This document shows, one piece after another, positions 10,558 to 19,713 of a stretch of DNA of 64,000 bases; the first letter of the stretch is position 1; the number at the start of each line of letters is the position of its first letter. The notes beneath the pieces were generated by a model. The model was not told the DNA's origin. It made no database searches and was given only the letters and a program-made list of their open reading frames with translations. Source of the stretch: Parerythrobacter_A sp963799315. Lineage in GTDB: Bacteria; Pseudomonadota; Alphaproteobacteria; Sphingomonadales; Sphingomonadaceae. Where the stretch lies: assembly GCA_963799315.1 (NCBI GenBank), contig CAWCWP010000001.1:248001-312000 (forward strand). Reading direction: 5' to 3'. A program made the position numbers and the translations under genes.

Positions 10558-10992
10558 ATGCACTGGATGCTGCTGCCGTTGCGGCGCTATGCCGACTTCG
10601 ACGGACGTTCGCGGCGCCGCGAATTCTGGATGTTCCGGCTGTTCTTTTATCTGGTGCTGATCGCGCTATCGCTGGTGGCCATCGCCGGCGTGCCTTGGTC
10701 GGACATTTTCGACGGCAGCACGTCCGACCCTGATTTCGACGATCTCAATGCGTTGTTCTGGATCGGCATGATCGGCGCGATGTTGTGGTATGTCGGCTGT
10801 ATCGTGCCATCCATCGCAGTGTGCATCCGGCGTTTCCACGATGCCAATATGAGCGGGTGGCTGTGGCTACTGTATTTCGTGCCCAGCATCGGCTCGATCA
10901 TTATCCTAGTGCTTGCCTGCCTGCCGGGAACGCCCGGTCCGAACCGCTATGGTCCGGACCCGAAGGACCCGACCAGACCAGCGTTTTCAGTA
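10558..10992 (+). CDS. DUF805 membrane protein (3' end probably frameshifted)
   Basis: Opens HWMLLPLRRYADFDGRSRRR-EFW, the DUF805 signature, with four membrane helices, CIRRFHDANMSGWLWLL and the terminal LPGTPGPNRYGPDP. Proteins of this family end a few residues after that block, whereas the frame here runs on to 11259 into the convergent permease gene. A stop (TAG at 10990-10992) lies one frame over exactly where the family should end, so a single-base error near 10960-10985 is likely. Inner-membrane protein of unknown function. Confidence 0.8.
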
Positions 10993-11009
10993 GGTCAAAG
11001 CGCCCGCGT

Positions 11010-13546
11010 TTACAGCGTGCGCAGCGCCTGCGCCGGTTTCGCTCGCAGCAGCGGCAGCGAGCCGACCAGCGCGAAGGCCAGCACGAAGGCGAGGCCTGCG
11101 CCCAGCACGCCGAGGATGTCGGTCCAGTCGGGCAGCCAGTCGAATTCGAACAGCTGCACCACGACCAGCCACGCAAGGCCCGCGCCGAGCGCCAGCGCGA
11201 CGCCTGCCAGCAGCGCAGCCAGCAGGCCGTATTCCGCCAGCTGCATCACCAGCACCTGACGCCTGCTCGCGCCCAGCACGCGCAGCACCACGGTGTCGTA
11301 GGTTCGCGCCGCCCGTGCGGCCGCAATTGCGCCGATCAGCACCGCCAGACCCGCCAGCACCGCCACCGATGCCGCGGCAAAGGTCGCCAGTGCCGACCTG
11401 CGCACAGGATATCGCGCGCCTGCGCCAGCACCTGACCGATCTCGATCACCGAACTGGACGGGAAATTGCTGACCAGCTCGCGCAGCAGCGGCCCGGTGGG
11501 CGCGCCATCCGGCAGATCGATGGTGGCGGCGAGGTTGTGCGGCGCATCGCGCAGCGCGTTCGGGCTGAAACACCAGCACATAGTTGAAGCCCATGCTTTC
11601 CCAGTCGATGGTGCGCAAATTGGCGACGCGCGCGGTGCGCTCCACGCCCAGCACGCCGATGGTGATGCATATCGCCGATCTTGAGGTCGACCGCTTCGGC
11701 CAGTTCGGCATCGACCGATACCAGCGGCTCGCCGTCGTAATCCGCCGCCCACCAGTCGCCTGCGGTGAGCGGGTTGCCGTCCGGCAGGCGTCGGCATAGG
11801 TCAGCCCGCGTTCGCCGCGCAGCGGCCATGCGCCGTCGGGAATTTCTTCCAGATCGGCCACGCGGATCATCGCGTCCTGCGGACCGTAGGCAGATGATCG
11901 CGCCGCGCAGGGCGGGCACGGTGCGGATGCTGGCGTCCGGCTGTCCTCGGCGCGACCATGCTGCTTCGAAGGCGTCGACGCGGTCGCGCGGGATGTCGAG
12001 CACGAAATAGTCGGGCGCTTCGCTCGGGCACGCGGCTGTTCGATATTGCCGTCGATGCTGGTCTGGATCGCGGCCAGCAGCACGAATGCGCTCAGGCCGA
12101 AGCCGAGCGCCGTGACCAGCGCGCCGGTCGATGAACCGGGGCGGTGGAGATTGGCGAGCGCCGTGCGCAGCAGCGGATTGCGCGGGGCGGGAAGTCGCGC
12201 GGCGAGCTTGCGGATCGCCCAGCCGAGCACCGCCAGCAGCGCCGAGCATCGCAGCCGCACCGGCGAGGAACCCGCCGGTCAGCAGCGGCTGGCGCGCGGT
12301 GAGCAGCGCCAGCGCGACGATCGCGACCAGCCCCGCCGACCGGTCCACAGCAGTGCGCTCCGGTCGCGGGACAGCGGCGCGACCTGCGCGCGCATCAGCG
12401 CCATCGCCGGAAAGCGCCGCGCCCGCAGCATCGGGGTGGCGGCGAAGACCAGCGCGACCAGCAGGCCGTAGGCCGCGCGCGAGCAGCAGCGCGCCCGGCT
12501 CGAACACGAAACCCGCTTTGCACCGGCAGCAATCCGTCCAGCGCGACGGCCAGCACGGGCGTGACAGCAATCCGGCGACTATGCCCAGCACGCTGCCGAT
12601 CAGCGCCGCCGCGCCGATTTGCAGCGCGTAGATGCGCACGATGTCGCGGCTGGATGCGCCCAGCACTTTCAGCGTCGCGATGCTGCCGCGCCGCGCTTCG
12701 AGATAGGACGATCACGCCGCCGCCGATGCCGATGCCCGGCAATGACCAGTGCGGCAAGGCCGACCAGCGTCAGAAACTCGCCCATGCGCCCGACAAAGCG
12801 GTCCGCGCCCGGGGAAGCGCGGTCACGGTTGCGGAAATCGAAACCGGCGTGGGGAATTGCGCGGTCGAGCGTTCCTCGACCGTTTCAGGATCGCGCCTGC
12901 CGCGAACGCGACGCGGTACTTGCTCTGGTACATCGAGCCGGGCGCGAGCAGTCCAGCGGTCCTGCGGCAGGCCTTCGGCCACCATCACGGTCGGGCCGAG
13001 CGAGAAGCCTTCGCTCAGCCGGTCGGGTTCGTTGTCGATGATGCCGCCGCGACGACCTGTTGCGTGCCGAGCTGGAAACGTGTCGCCGACGGCAATGCCG
13101 AGCCGGTCGCATTGCGCCCTGCGCCAGCCACGCCTCGCCCGCTGGCGGTGCGCCGACACTGCGGCCGTCCTTCAGCGTCAGGGTCGCCATAGAGCGGCCA
13201 GCGCGCGTCCACCGCCTTCAGTTCGACCGGCGCAGCATTTTCACCCGCGACGGCCATCGCCTGCATCCGGGTGCCGCCGGAGATTGCGCCATATTCGGCC
13301 AGAGCGGCCTGCTCCTCCGCCGACAGGTCGCGCTGCCAGACTTCGACTTCCAGATCGCCGCCCAGCAATGCCTGCCCGCGCGACGCCCAGCTCGTTCTCG
13401 ATGGCCGCGGTCAGCGTGCCAATCGCGGCCAGTGCACCGGTGCCGAGGAACAGGCAGACCAGCAGCAGCCGCAGCCCCTTGAACCGCGCGTTCAGATCGC
13501 GCCGCGCAATCCGCCACGCTTCGGCCCAGCCGAATTGCTCAGTCAT
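11010..13546 (-). CDS. FtsX/MacB-type ABC transporter permease (many frameshifts)
   Basis: About 840 aa if repaired. The start MTEQFGWAEAWRIARRDL leads into the first helix (LLLVCLFLGTGALAAIG), followed by a large extracytoplasmic domain. The C-terminal part has the FtsX helices: FAAASVAVLAGLAVLIGA, QLAEYGLLAALLAGVAL and GVLGAGLAFVLAFALVG, then LLRAKPAQALRTL and a stop. At least seven frame changes occur along the gene. Such double-FtsX permeases (YbbP-like) work with a LolD/YbbA-type ATPase to extrude lipids or other hydrophobic molecules; that ATPase gene lies just upstream (13550-14273). The start at 13546 overlaps or touches its end. Confidence 0.85.
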
Positions 13547-13549
13547 TCG

Positions 13550-14273
13550 GTCCGGTCATGCGGCCTGGTCATACAGCTGTCGCTGGCGATCCGCCCGTCC
13601 GCCATCGTCGACGATCCGGTCGCAGCGTTGCGCCAGCTGCGTATCGTGGGTGATGATGATCAGGGTCGCGCCCGGTTTCGGCGCGGCGGGCGAACAGCAG
13701 GTCGATGATGTCATCGCCGGTCGCTGCGTCGAGATTGCCGGTCGGTTCGTCGGCGAAGATCAGGCGGGGGCGCGGGGCGGTGGCGCGGGCGATGGCAACG
13801 CGCTGCTGCTCGCCGCCCGAAAGCTGCGTCGGGTAATGCGTCGAGGCGATGGCCGAGGCCGACCGCTTCCAGTTCCGCGCCGGCGCGGGCGCGCGCATCG
13901 TCGTCGCCGGCCAGTTCCATCGGCGTCGCGACGTTTTCCTGCGCGGTCATGGTGGGCAGCAGGTGGAATGCCTGCAGCACGATGCCGATGCGGCCGCGCC
14001 GCGCGCGGGCCAGTGCGTCTTCGTCCATGGCCAGAAGTCCTCGCCCGCGACGCTCAGCGAGCCGCCGCTGGCACGTTCCAGCCCGGACAGCACCGCCATC
14101 AGCGAGCTTTTGCCCGATCCCGACGGGCCGAGCAGCGCCAGCACTTCGCCGTCCGCCACGTCGAGGTCGATGCCGCGCAGAATTTCCACCGCAGCATCGC
14201 CATCGCCAAGCGTCAGGGTGAGATTGCGGGCGGAGATGGCGAGGGGCCCAGTTGCTGGTATTGGACTTGTCAC
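13550..14273 (-). CDS. ABC transporter ATP-binding protein, LolD/YbbA type (frameshifted)
   Basis: Inferred start GTG at 14273 (VTSPIPATGPLAISARNLTL). Walker A is GPSGSGKSS, the signature is LSGGEQQRVAIARA and Walker B is LIFADEPTGNLD, each readable but in different frames, with breaks near 13690, 13850 and 14030. About 235 aa when repaired. It energises the FtsX-type permease encoded immediately downstream. It is divergent from the TesA-like esterase, an arrangement (esterase / YbbA / YbbP) common in proteobacteria and suggesting a shared lipid- or ester-related function. The exact stop is uncertain because of frame changes. Confidence 0.85.
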
Positions 14274-14350
14274 ACCGGCCCGATGGCATAGGTGGAGGTG
14301 GCGGAGCAAGGAGACTCGCCGATGCACATACCCCCTGTCGAACATACGAC

Positions 14351-15057
14351 ATGTCGAGACTGACTGTTCACGCAGGTGCGTTGGCGCTGGCCGCCTGCGC
14401 GCAGGAAGCGCCGGTTCCGAAGCACCTGCATCCGGTAGCAGTGCGGCAGGCAATACCGCATCGGTGGAGCAGCCGGTGATGGGGCCGGAGCGCCGTATCC
14501 TGGCCTTCGGTGACAGCCTGTTCGCGGGCTACGGGCTCGACGATGGCGAAAGCTATCCGGCCCGGCTGGAGGCGGCACTGCGCGCGCGCGGCATCAACGC
14601 GCGCGATCGTCAATGCGGGCGTGTCGGGCGATACCACCGCCGCCGGGCGGCAGCGGCTCGCTTTCACGCTCGATGCGCAGGACAGAACCGCCCGAACTGT
14701 TCATCCTCGAGCTGGGCGGAAACGACCTGCTGCGCGGCTTGCCGCCAGCCCAGACGCGCGACAACATCGCCGCGATGCTGGCCGAACTGCGCGAACGGGA
14801 TATTCCGGTGCTGCTGATGGGCATGCGCGCGCCGCCCAACCTGGGCGCAGTTCCAGGCGCAGTTCGACGCGATCTATCCCGATCTGGCGAAGGAATACGG
14901 CGCGGCGCTGTTCCCGTTCTTCCTCGAAGACATCTATCGCGACCCGACATTGATCCAGCGCGACCGGGTTCATCCGACTGCGGAAGGTATCGAACGGCTG
15001 GTCGCGGCGACGGTGGAGCACGTGGACAGCGGCGTTGCCGAACGGCGGGCGCCTTAA
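14351..15057 (+). CDS. SGNH hydrolase, TesA-like arylesterase/thioesterase (frameshifted)
   Basis: The N-terminal lipoprotein-type signal (MSRLTVHAGALALAACA) is followed by the SGNH blocks in order: FGDSLFAGYG (nucleophile Ser), NAGVSGDT (Gly), ELGGNDLL (Asn) and DRVHPTAEG (Asp/His). About 230 aa once four or so breaks (near 14430, 14610, 14680 and 14850) are repaired. TesA-type enzymes hydrolyse acyl-CoA thioesters and aryl esters in the periplasm. Divergent from the YbbA/YbbP-like ABC pair; ends overlapping the recF stop on the other strand. Confidence 0.85.
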
Positions 15058-16135
15058 AGCCGCTTCAGCGCGCCGCGCCGCGACGCGCCAGATGGCCGCC
15101 TCGCCGTCGATTTCCGCAAAGGGCGCGCGTTCGGTACCGGTCAGCCACACCTGCGCGCCACTAGCGCGCAGGCGGTCGAACAGCGCCGCGCGGCGCACCG
15201 GGTCGAGATGCGCGGCAACTTCGTCGAGCAGCAGCAGGTTGGGCCGTCCGCGCGGCGCGTGCGGCATGGGCCAGCATGATGGCGATCAGCATCGCCTTTT
15301 GCTCGCCGGTCGAACATTGCGCCGCGGGCATGTCCTTTGCCGCCATGCGTGACTTCCAGTTCGTCGCGGTGCGGCCCGGTCAGTGTGCGCCCCGCCGCGC
15401 GGTCGCGCCTGCGCCCATCGCGCAAAGCGCCTGCCAACGTGTCGGGATCAGCCGGACCGCCGGGCGGTATGGCCAGCTCCGGACGCGCAAAGGGTGCATC
15501 GGGCAGGGCGGCCAGCGTTTCCGACAGGGCGACTACCGTGCGCGCACGGCTGGCCGACAGCGCCGCGCCGTGCTCGGCCACTTCGCGCTCGATCGCGTCG
15601 AACCACGCGGCTTCGGGCATATGGTCCTCGCCCAGCAGGCGGTTCCGTTCGCGCAGTGCGTTCTCATAGCGCGTGGCGTAGCCGGCATGGGCGGGGTCGA
15701 TCGCCAGCGCCATCCGGTCCACGAACCGCCGCCGCGCGCCCGCGCTGTCGGTGAACAGACGGTCCATCGCCGGGGTCAGCCAGCCGATCGCCAGCCATTC
15801 GCCCAGCTGCACCGCGCTGCTGTCGGCGCTGTTGATCTGGACCAGCCGCCGGCCCGGCTGCGTCTCCTGGCACGAAGGTGCCCAACCGTACCGGCGCGCC
15901 ACTCATCGCCCGGTGCCAGCGATGCGCCGATGCCGAAACCGCCCGGACCATCGGCGCGCGCCATCTCGGCCAGCGCGGCACGGCGCAGGCCCCGCCCCGG
16001 CGCGAATAGCGACAGCGCCTCCAGCACGTTGGTCTTGCCCGCGCCGTTTTCGCCGACCAGCAGGTTGAACCGGCGCCGTATCGTCCAGCGGGTTTCGCGG
16101 TGATTGCGGAAATGGGAGAGGGTAATGCGGTCGAG
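15054..16135 (-). CDS. recF: DNA replication/repair protein RecF (frameshifted)
   Basis: Recombination mediator ATPase that loads RecA at gaps. Walker A GENGAGKTN is in the N-terminal frame (near 16040), then EALSLFAPGRGLRRA, the signature STGEQKAML (near 15310) and Walker B LLLLDEVAAHLD (near 15235). The pieces lie in at least three frames, with breaks near 16045, 15890, 15300 and 15260. About 360 aa repaired. The N-terminus reads LDRITLSHFRNH but no ATG/GTG precedes it in frame, so the start is uncertain and may itself be damaged. Here recF is apart from dnaA/dnaN. Its 3' end overlaps the esterase stop by a few bases. Confidence 0.85.
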
Positions 16136-16199
16136 CTGATGAGAGGGGCGGTTAGGACGCGCGGACGGGAGGGGCCAGCATCTTGACCACCGAACTCAC

Positions 16200-16216
16200 T
16201 TCCCAACAGTTGGGAA
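16200..16216. promoter_or_regulatory. 17-bp palindrome, possible operator or activator site
   Basis: TTCCCAACAGTTGGGAA is a perfect inverted repeat around a central A, followed 6 bp later by a half-site TTCCCAA. It sits about 100 bp upstream of a sigma-54-type promoter and about 65 bp upstream of recF. Spacing suits an enhancer-binding activator of the downstream plus-strand unit, but no regulator gene is nearby. Confidence 0.5.
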
Positions 16217-16270
16217 AAATTCCCAATCCTTGTTTTCGATATCCTGTGGCAAACGAGAGCCGGAAGCATG

Positions 16271-16291
16271 AAAGCCCGGATTTCGGGCTTT
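16271..16291. repeat. Short hairpin upstream of the sigma-54-like promoter
   Basis: AAAGCCCG / CGGGCTTT with a 5-base loop. It may insulate the promoter from upstream transcription. Confidence 0.5.
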
Positions 16292-16300
16292 TCGCGAAAC

Positions 16301-16316
16301 TGGCACGGCCTCTGCA
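16301..16316 (+). promoter_or_regulatory. Sigma-54 (-24/-12) promoter
   Basis: TGGCACGGCCTCTGCA matches the sigma-54 consensus TGGCACG-N4-TTGCA at every position but one, with GG and GC at the required -24/-12 spacing. Predicted start of transcription near 16327, giving a leader of about 70 nt before the ATG at 16398. Confidence 0.75.
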
Positions 16317-16397
16317 ATGTATCTTGCATCGACATACCCGTCGGTATCGGCCGGAAACCAAGCCCGGCACGACAGACCCGAAACAGGAGACCAAACC

Positions 16398-16529
16398 ATG
16401 TCCACATACGAAACTCTCAGCCGCCGCGTCGTCGCCGCTGCATCCTCGCTCGCCATTTCGGCCTTCGTTTTCGCCGTAGCGATTGCGCCCGCAACGCCCT
16501 CCGCAACCCATGCCGGGATGATGATATGA
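16398..16529 (+). CDS. Small exported or membrane peptide, 43 aa
   Basis: Encodes MSTYETLSRRVVAAASSLAI followed by SAFVFAVAIAPATPSATHAG and MMI. A single hydrophobic stretch (about residues 11-30) followed by an Ala-Pro-rich end looks like a signal peptide or a single-pass anchor. It lies between the sigma-54-like promoter and the PspC gene, and its stop overlaps the PspC start (ATGA), so the two are translationally coupled. Function unknown; a role in an envelope-stress response with PspC is inferred from position only. Confidence 0.65.
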   Translation: MSTYETLSRRVVAAASSLAISAFVFAVAIAPATPSATHAGMMI

Positions 16530-16707
16530 CCGCTCCGGTGAAATCGTCCGTCCGCCCCGATGGCAAATTCTGGGGCGTGTGCAGCAACCTGTCGCGCGCC
16601 ACCGGCATCGATGCGCTGTGGATCCGCATCGCCTTCGTCGCCGGAGCCTCGTCAGCGTCGGCACCGCCGCCATTGTCTACCTCGCCATCGCTCTGATCGC
16701 CGATTGA
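16526..16707 (+). CDS. PspC-domain protein (one frameshift)
   Basis: About 60 aa. MTAPVKSSVRPDGKFWGVCS followed by NLSRATGIDALWIRIAFVAG fits the PspC domain, a cytoplasmic basic segment leading into a membrane helix. The helix is completed in another frame as SLVSVGTAAIVYLAIALIAD with a TGA at 16705, so one base is probably missing near 16648. PspC is the inner-membrane arm of the phage-shock envelope-stress system, whose operon is sigma-54 dependent in enterobacteria; the promoter at 16301 fits that. PspA, PspB and PspF are not in this window. Confidence 0.8.
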
Positions 16708-16741
16708 GCGGAGACTTGGCCCGGAGATCAGGGAGGCGGCG

Positions 16742-17530
16742 TCACATGGCCGAGATGCCGCCATCCAGCTTCAGCTCCGCACCCGGTCATGAAACGGCTT
16801 TCATCGCTGGCGAGATAGAGGACGCCATTCGCGATATCGTCCGGCTCGCCGATTGTCTTCAGCGGGATTTGGCGGGCCAGTTTCCCCACCAGCACATCGC
16901 GGTCCATGCACCGGTCCGATGCCGTCGAGGATCGGCGTATCGACGAAGGTCGGATGCACCGAATTGCAGCGGATGTCCATGTCGTGCTTGGCGCAATACA
17001 GGGCGATCGATTTGGACAGCATCCACACCGCCGCCTTGGAGGCGTTGTAGGCGGGCATCGTATCGCTGGCGATCAGCCCGGCGATGCAGGAAATGTTGAC
17101 GATCGAGCCGGGCGCATGGTCGCGCATCAGCGGCAGCGCCTTCTGGCACGCCGTGAAACATGCTGTCGACATTGACCGAAAAGCACTTCTGCCAGTCGGC
17201 GAAATCGCAGGTTTCGATATTGCCCGGCACGCCGATCCCGGCATTGTTGACCAGCACGTTCAGCCCGCCCATCTGGTCGCGCGCGGCGGCAATGGCGGCT
17301 TCCCAGTCGTCGGGCTTCGTCACGTCATGCGCGATGGCGAAGGCGGTGTCGGCGCCGATATTCTCGTTGATCCATTTCGCCGTGGTGCCCGCGCCGTCCC
17401 CGTTGAGGTCGGTGCACAGCACGCGCGCACCCTCGCGCGCCAGCAGTTTGGCATGTGCCGCGCCCAGACCCTGCGCCGCGCCCGTAACCAGCGCCAGCTT
17501 GCCTGCAACGCGCCCCGTCTTATCCGTCAT
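16742..17530 (-). CDS. Short-chain dehydrogenase/reductase (frameshifted)
   Basis: About 260 aa. TGAAQGLGAAHA (cofactor motif, residues 16-27), NNAGIGVPG, then in a second frame ISCIAGL and YNASKAAVWML (catalytic Tyr and Lys), VHPTFVDTPILDGI, and in a third IPLKTIGEPDDIANGVLYLAS and the terminal DGGISAM. Breaks near 17162 (one extra T in TTTCAC), 16918 and 16780. Related to glucose/ribitol or 3-alpha-hydroxysteroid type SDRs; substrate unknown. Its start overlaps the NUDIX stop by 11 bp, so the two are co-translated. Confidence 0.85.
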
Positions 17531-18077
17531 GCCCGGTTCCTTTCATGAATTCCGCCGTCATCAGCATGGCGATCCTAACGTCCACCGCGTTGCCCTTCGC
17601 GCGCCATGCGGCGACGAATTGCGGCAGGTGGGCCGGGTCGACATGGTGGACGGTAATATCTTCGCCCGCCGTGCCGCCGCCGGGGCCGATGCGGGTCAGG
17701 CCGGTGGCGCGCAGCAGGGTGAAGCTTTCGCTGACCATGCCGGGGCTGGAATAGAAATCGCCCAGCACCTCCATCGTTTCGGCGCGGTAGCCGGTTTCTT
17801 CCTCCAGCTCGCGGCGGGCGGCGGCGGTTGCATCCTCGCCTTCCTCGCCCTCGCCGTCACCGACCAGTCCGGCGGGTATTTCGAGGCATTCACGGCCCAG
17901 CGGCACGCGGTATTGCGCGACCAGGATCAGGCGGCCATCCTCGTCCTTCGCCAGTATCGCGGCGGCACGGATGCCGTGCGGGCGGCCCGCATATTCCCAT
18001 TTGCCGCGCCGTTTGGCGGTGATGTAGTTGCCTGCCCACATCATTTCTTCGGGCAGCTCGCCGTCCTGTCTGCTCAT
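17520..18077 (-). CDS. NUDIX hydrolase, ADP-ribose pyrophosphatase-like
   Basis: 185 aa. The NUDIX box reads from IPAGLVGDGE to RELEEETGY, with the REL-x-EE-x-G core that binds the metal, and is preceded by LEIPAG as in ADP-sugar pyrophosphatases. The N-terminal RPHGIRAAAILA strand and the later YSSPGMVSESFTLL segment fit the ADP-ribose/sugar-nucleotide subgroup. Presumably cleans up nucleotide sugars in the cytoplasm. The box is two residues longer than the classical spacing because of an acidic insert (GEGEEGED). Start overlaps nothing; stop overlaps the SDR start. Confidence 0.88.
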   Translation of the reverse strand: MSRQDGELPEEMMWAGNYITAKRRGKWEYAGRPHGIRAAAILAKDEDGRLILVAQYRVPLGRECLEIPAGLVGDGEGEEGEDATAAARRELEEETGYRAETMEVLGDFYSSPGMVSESFTLLRATGLTRIGPGGGTAGEDITVHHVDPAHLPQFVAAWRAKGNAVDVRIAMLMTAEFMKGTGHDG

Positions 18078-18127
18078 CGCCCGTGTACCCCGTTTTGCTG
18101 GCCTGTATTTCCGGTTGCGGTGTCGCG

Positions 18128-18805
18128 TTAGACTTCGATCAGGCGGTCCGGCAACTCGTTCTCGTCATCTTCGGCACGCGGGAAGTGTTCGGCCAGCACC
18201 ATGCCGACATCGGCGACGCCCGCCGCCAGCCCCTCGGCGATGCGGCCCTGCCGGATTTCGACGAGCATGTCGGCCATCGCCTCGCCCCACACCGCCGCAT
18301 CGACTTTAACCGCGATGGGTTCGTCCGCCACGATTTCCGCGCGATGTTCGCGCATGGAAAGGTAGATCAACACGCCGGTGCGGCCATGCGTGCGCCGTTC
18401 CGCGCCCACCTTGAAATGCTTGATGGCCTGTTTCCGCACGCGCGCGGTGCGGACGGGGCGGGGCAGCAGGCGGAAACGAATAGCGTCGAGCGAGAACAGC
18501 AGCCAGGCGAGCAGGAACACGATGGCCCCGACCGATACGACCAGCGCCATCGCTTCGCCGGTGGTCCAGTCCTGCGCCCAGCCACCGCGCAAGTTTTCGA
18601 GCATGCGCAGGACGGGCGCGGGGAACAGGCTGACCAGCGACATGGCAAGAAACGCCGCCGCCGCCGCCCATACCAGCACGACGTCGCTATAGCCGTCCGA
18701 CCGGTCGGCCAGCACGGTCACGATTTCGCCCGCCGTCGTCAGTTCCGCTGCGGCAACCGCTTCGGTGACGATCCGGTGGCCGTCCGCGTTCAGATATTGT
18801 GCCAT
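18128..18805 (-). CDS. TPM-domain membrane protein
   Basis: 225 aa. N-terminal AAELTTAGEIVTVLADRSDG starts a TPM (thylakoid/YgcG-type) fold that is interrupted by two membrane helices (VVLVWAAAAAFLAMSLV and MALVVSVGAIVFLLAWLL). Then the domain continues with HGRTGVLIYLSMREHRAEIV and VWGEAMADMLVEIRQGR. It belongs with the second TPM protein and LemA encoded directly upstream on the same strand; such TPM pairs next to LemA are frequent in proteobacteria, with an envelope role not fully defined. Confidence 0.85.
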   Translation of the reverse strand: MAQYLNADGHRIVTEAVAAAELTTAGEIVTVLADRSDGYSDVVLVWAAAAAFLAMSLVSLFPAPVLRMLENLRGGWAQDWTTGEAMALVVSVGAIVFLLAWLLFSLDAIRFRLLPRPVRTARVRKQAIKHFKVGAERRTHGRTGVLIYLSMREHRAEIVADEPIAVKVDAAVWGEAMADMLVEIRQGRIAEGLAAGVADVGMVLAEHFPRAEDDENELPDRLIEV

Positions 18806-18823
18806 GTCGCCAGCTCCCCCCGA

Positions 18824-19705
18824 TTACCAGCCACCGGACGCGCCGCCGCCGCCGAAGCTGCCGCCGCCACCGGAGAAGCCTCCACCACCAAAACCGCCAC
18901 CGCCGCCGAACCCGCCACTGCTACCGCCGCCGCCTGACAAGGCGCCGCGCACGACTGCCGAACCCAGTTCCCACAGGATGATGTCGCCCACGGTTCCCGC
19001 ACCGGTCAGCCCGCCGCGACCCCGGCCTTTGCCGTGATAGCGCCGCTTGCGTTTTCCGCCGAACATTGCTGGCAGTACGAAGAAGAAAAACACCAGCGCA
19101 ATGAACCAGCCGACGACACCGACCGGAGTCGCGCCATCGCTCTCGCGTTGCTGTGTCGCGCCGCTTGCCACCTGTCGCGCCTCGTCTTCGGGCAGTTGCA
19201 GCTGCGCGATCAGCGCATCGGCACCGGCCACCACGCCGCCTGGCATATCGTTATCGCGGAAACGGGGCAGGATGGCCTGCTGGACGATGACGGAGGACAG
19301 CGCATCGGTGACGATGCCTTCCAGCCCGTATCCGACCTCGATCCGCACCTTCCGATCATTGGGCGCGACCAGCAGCAGCAGGCCGTCATCCCGCTCCGCA
19401 TCGCCCAACTCCCAGGCGCGCCCCAACCGATAGCCATAATCGGCGATGTCGTAGCCTTCCAGATCGGGCACCGTCGCCACCACCAGTTGCCGCTGCGATT
19501 GCGGTTCCAGCTGCGCCAGCTTCGCAGTCAGCGCGGCCTCGGTTTCAGGCGGCAGAATATCGGCGGCATCGACCACGCGGCCCGTCAGTTCGGGAAAGTC
19601 CTGCGCCTGTGCAGGCAGGGCGAACAGCAGCAGGAAAGTGGCGCAGGCCTGAGTGAATAGCGCACCTGCGCGTCGATCAGCCCTGCGCCTGAAGAGATGA
19701 CGCAT
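18824..19705 (-). CDS. YgcG-like TPM protein with glycine-rich tail
   Basis: 293 aa. Signal peptide (LFTQACATFLLLFALPAQA), then the TPM domain from FPELTGRVVDAADILPPE through QRQLVVATVPDLEGYD, RDDGLLLLVAPNDRKVRIEV and EGIVTDALSSVIV. A membrane helix (VVGWFIALVFFFFVLPAMF) follows, then a basic patch and a low-complexity tail of GGG and FGGGG repeats with a final GGW. Anchored in the inner membrane with the TPM domain outside. The alternative N-terminal extension of about 12 residues (MRHLFRRRADRR) may be basic lead of the signal. Works with LemA in most genomes where they pair. Confidence 0.88.
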   Translation of the reverse strand: MRHLFRRRADRRAGALFTQACATFLLLFALPAQAQDFPELTGRVVDAADILPPETEAALTAKLAQLEPQSQRQLVVATVPDLEGYDIADYGYRLGRAWELGDAERDDGLLLLVAPNDRKVRIEVGYGLEGIVTDALSSVIVQQAILPRFRDNDMPGGVVAGADALIAQLQLPEDEARQVASGATQQRESDGATPVGVVGWFIALVFFFFVLPAMFGGKRKRRYHGKGRGRGGLTGAGTVGDIILWELGSAVVRGALSGGGGSSGGFGGGGGFGGGGFSGGGGSFGGGGASGGW

Positions 19706-19713
19706 CGTTCGGC

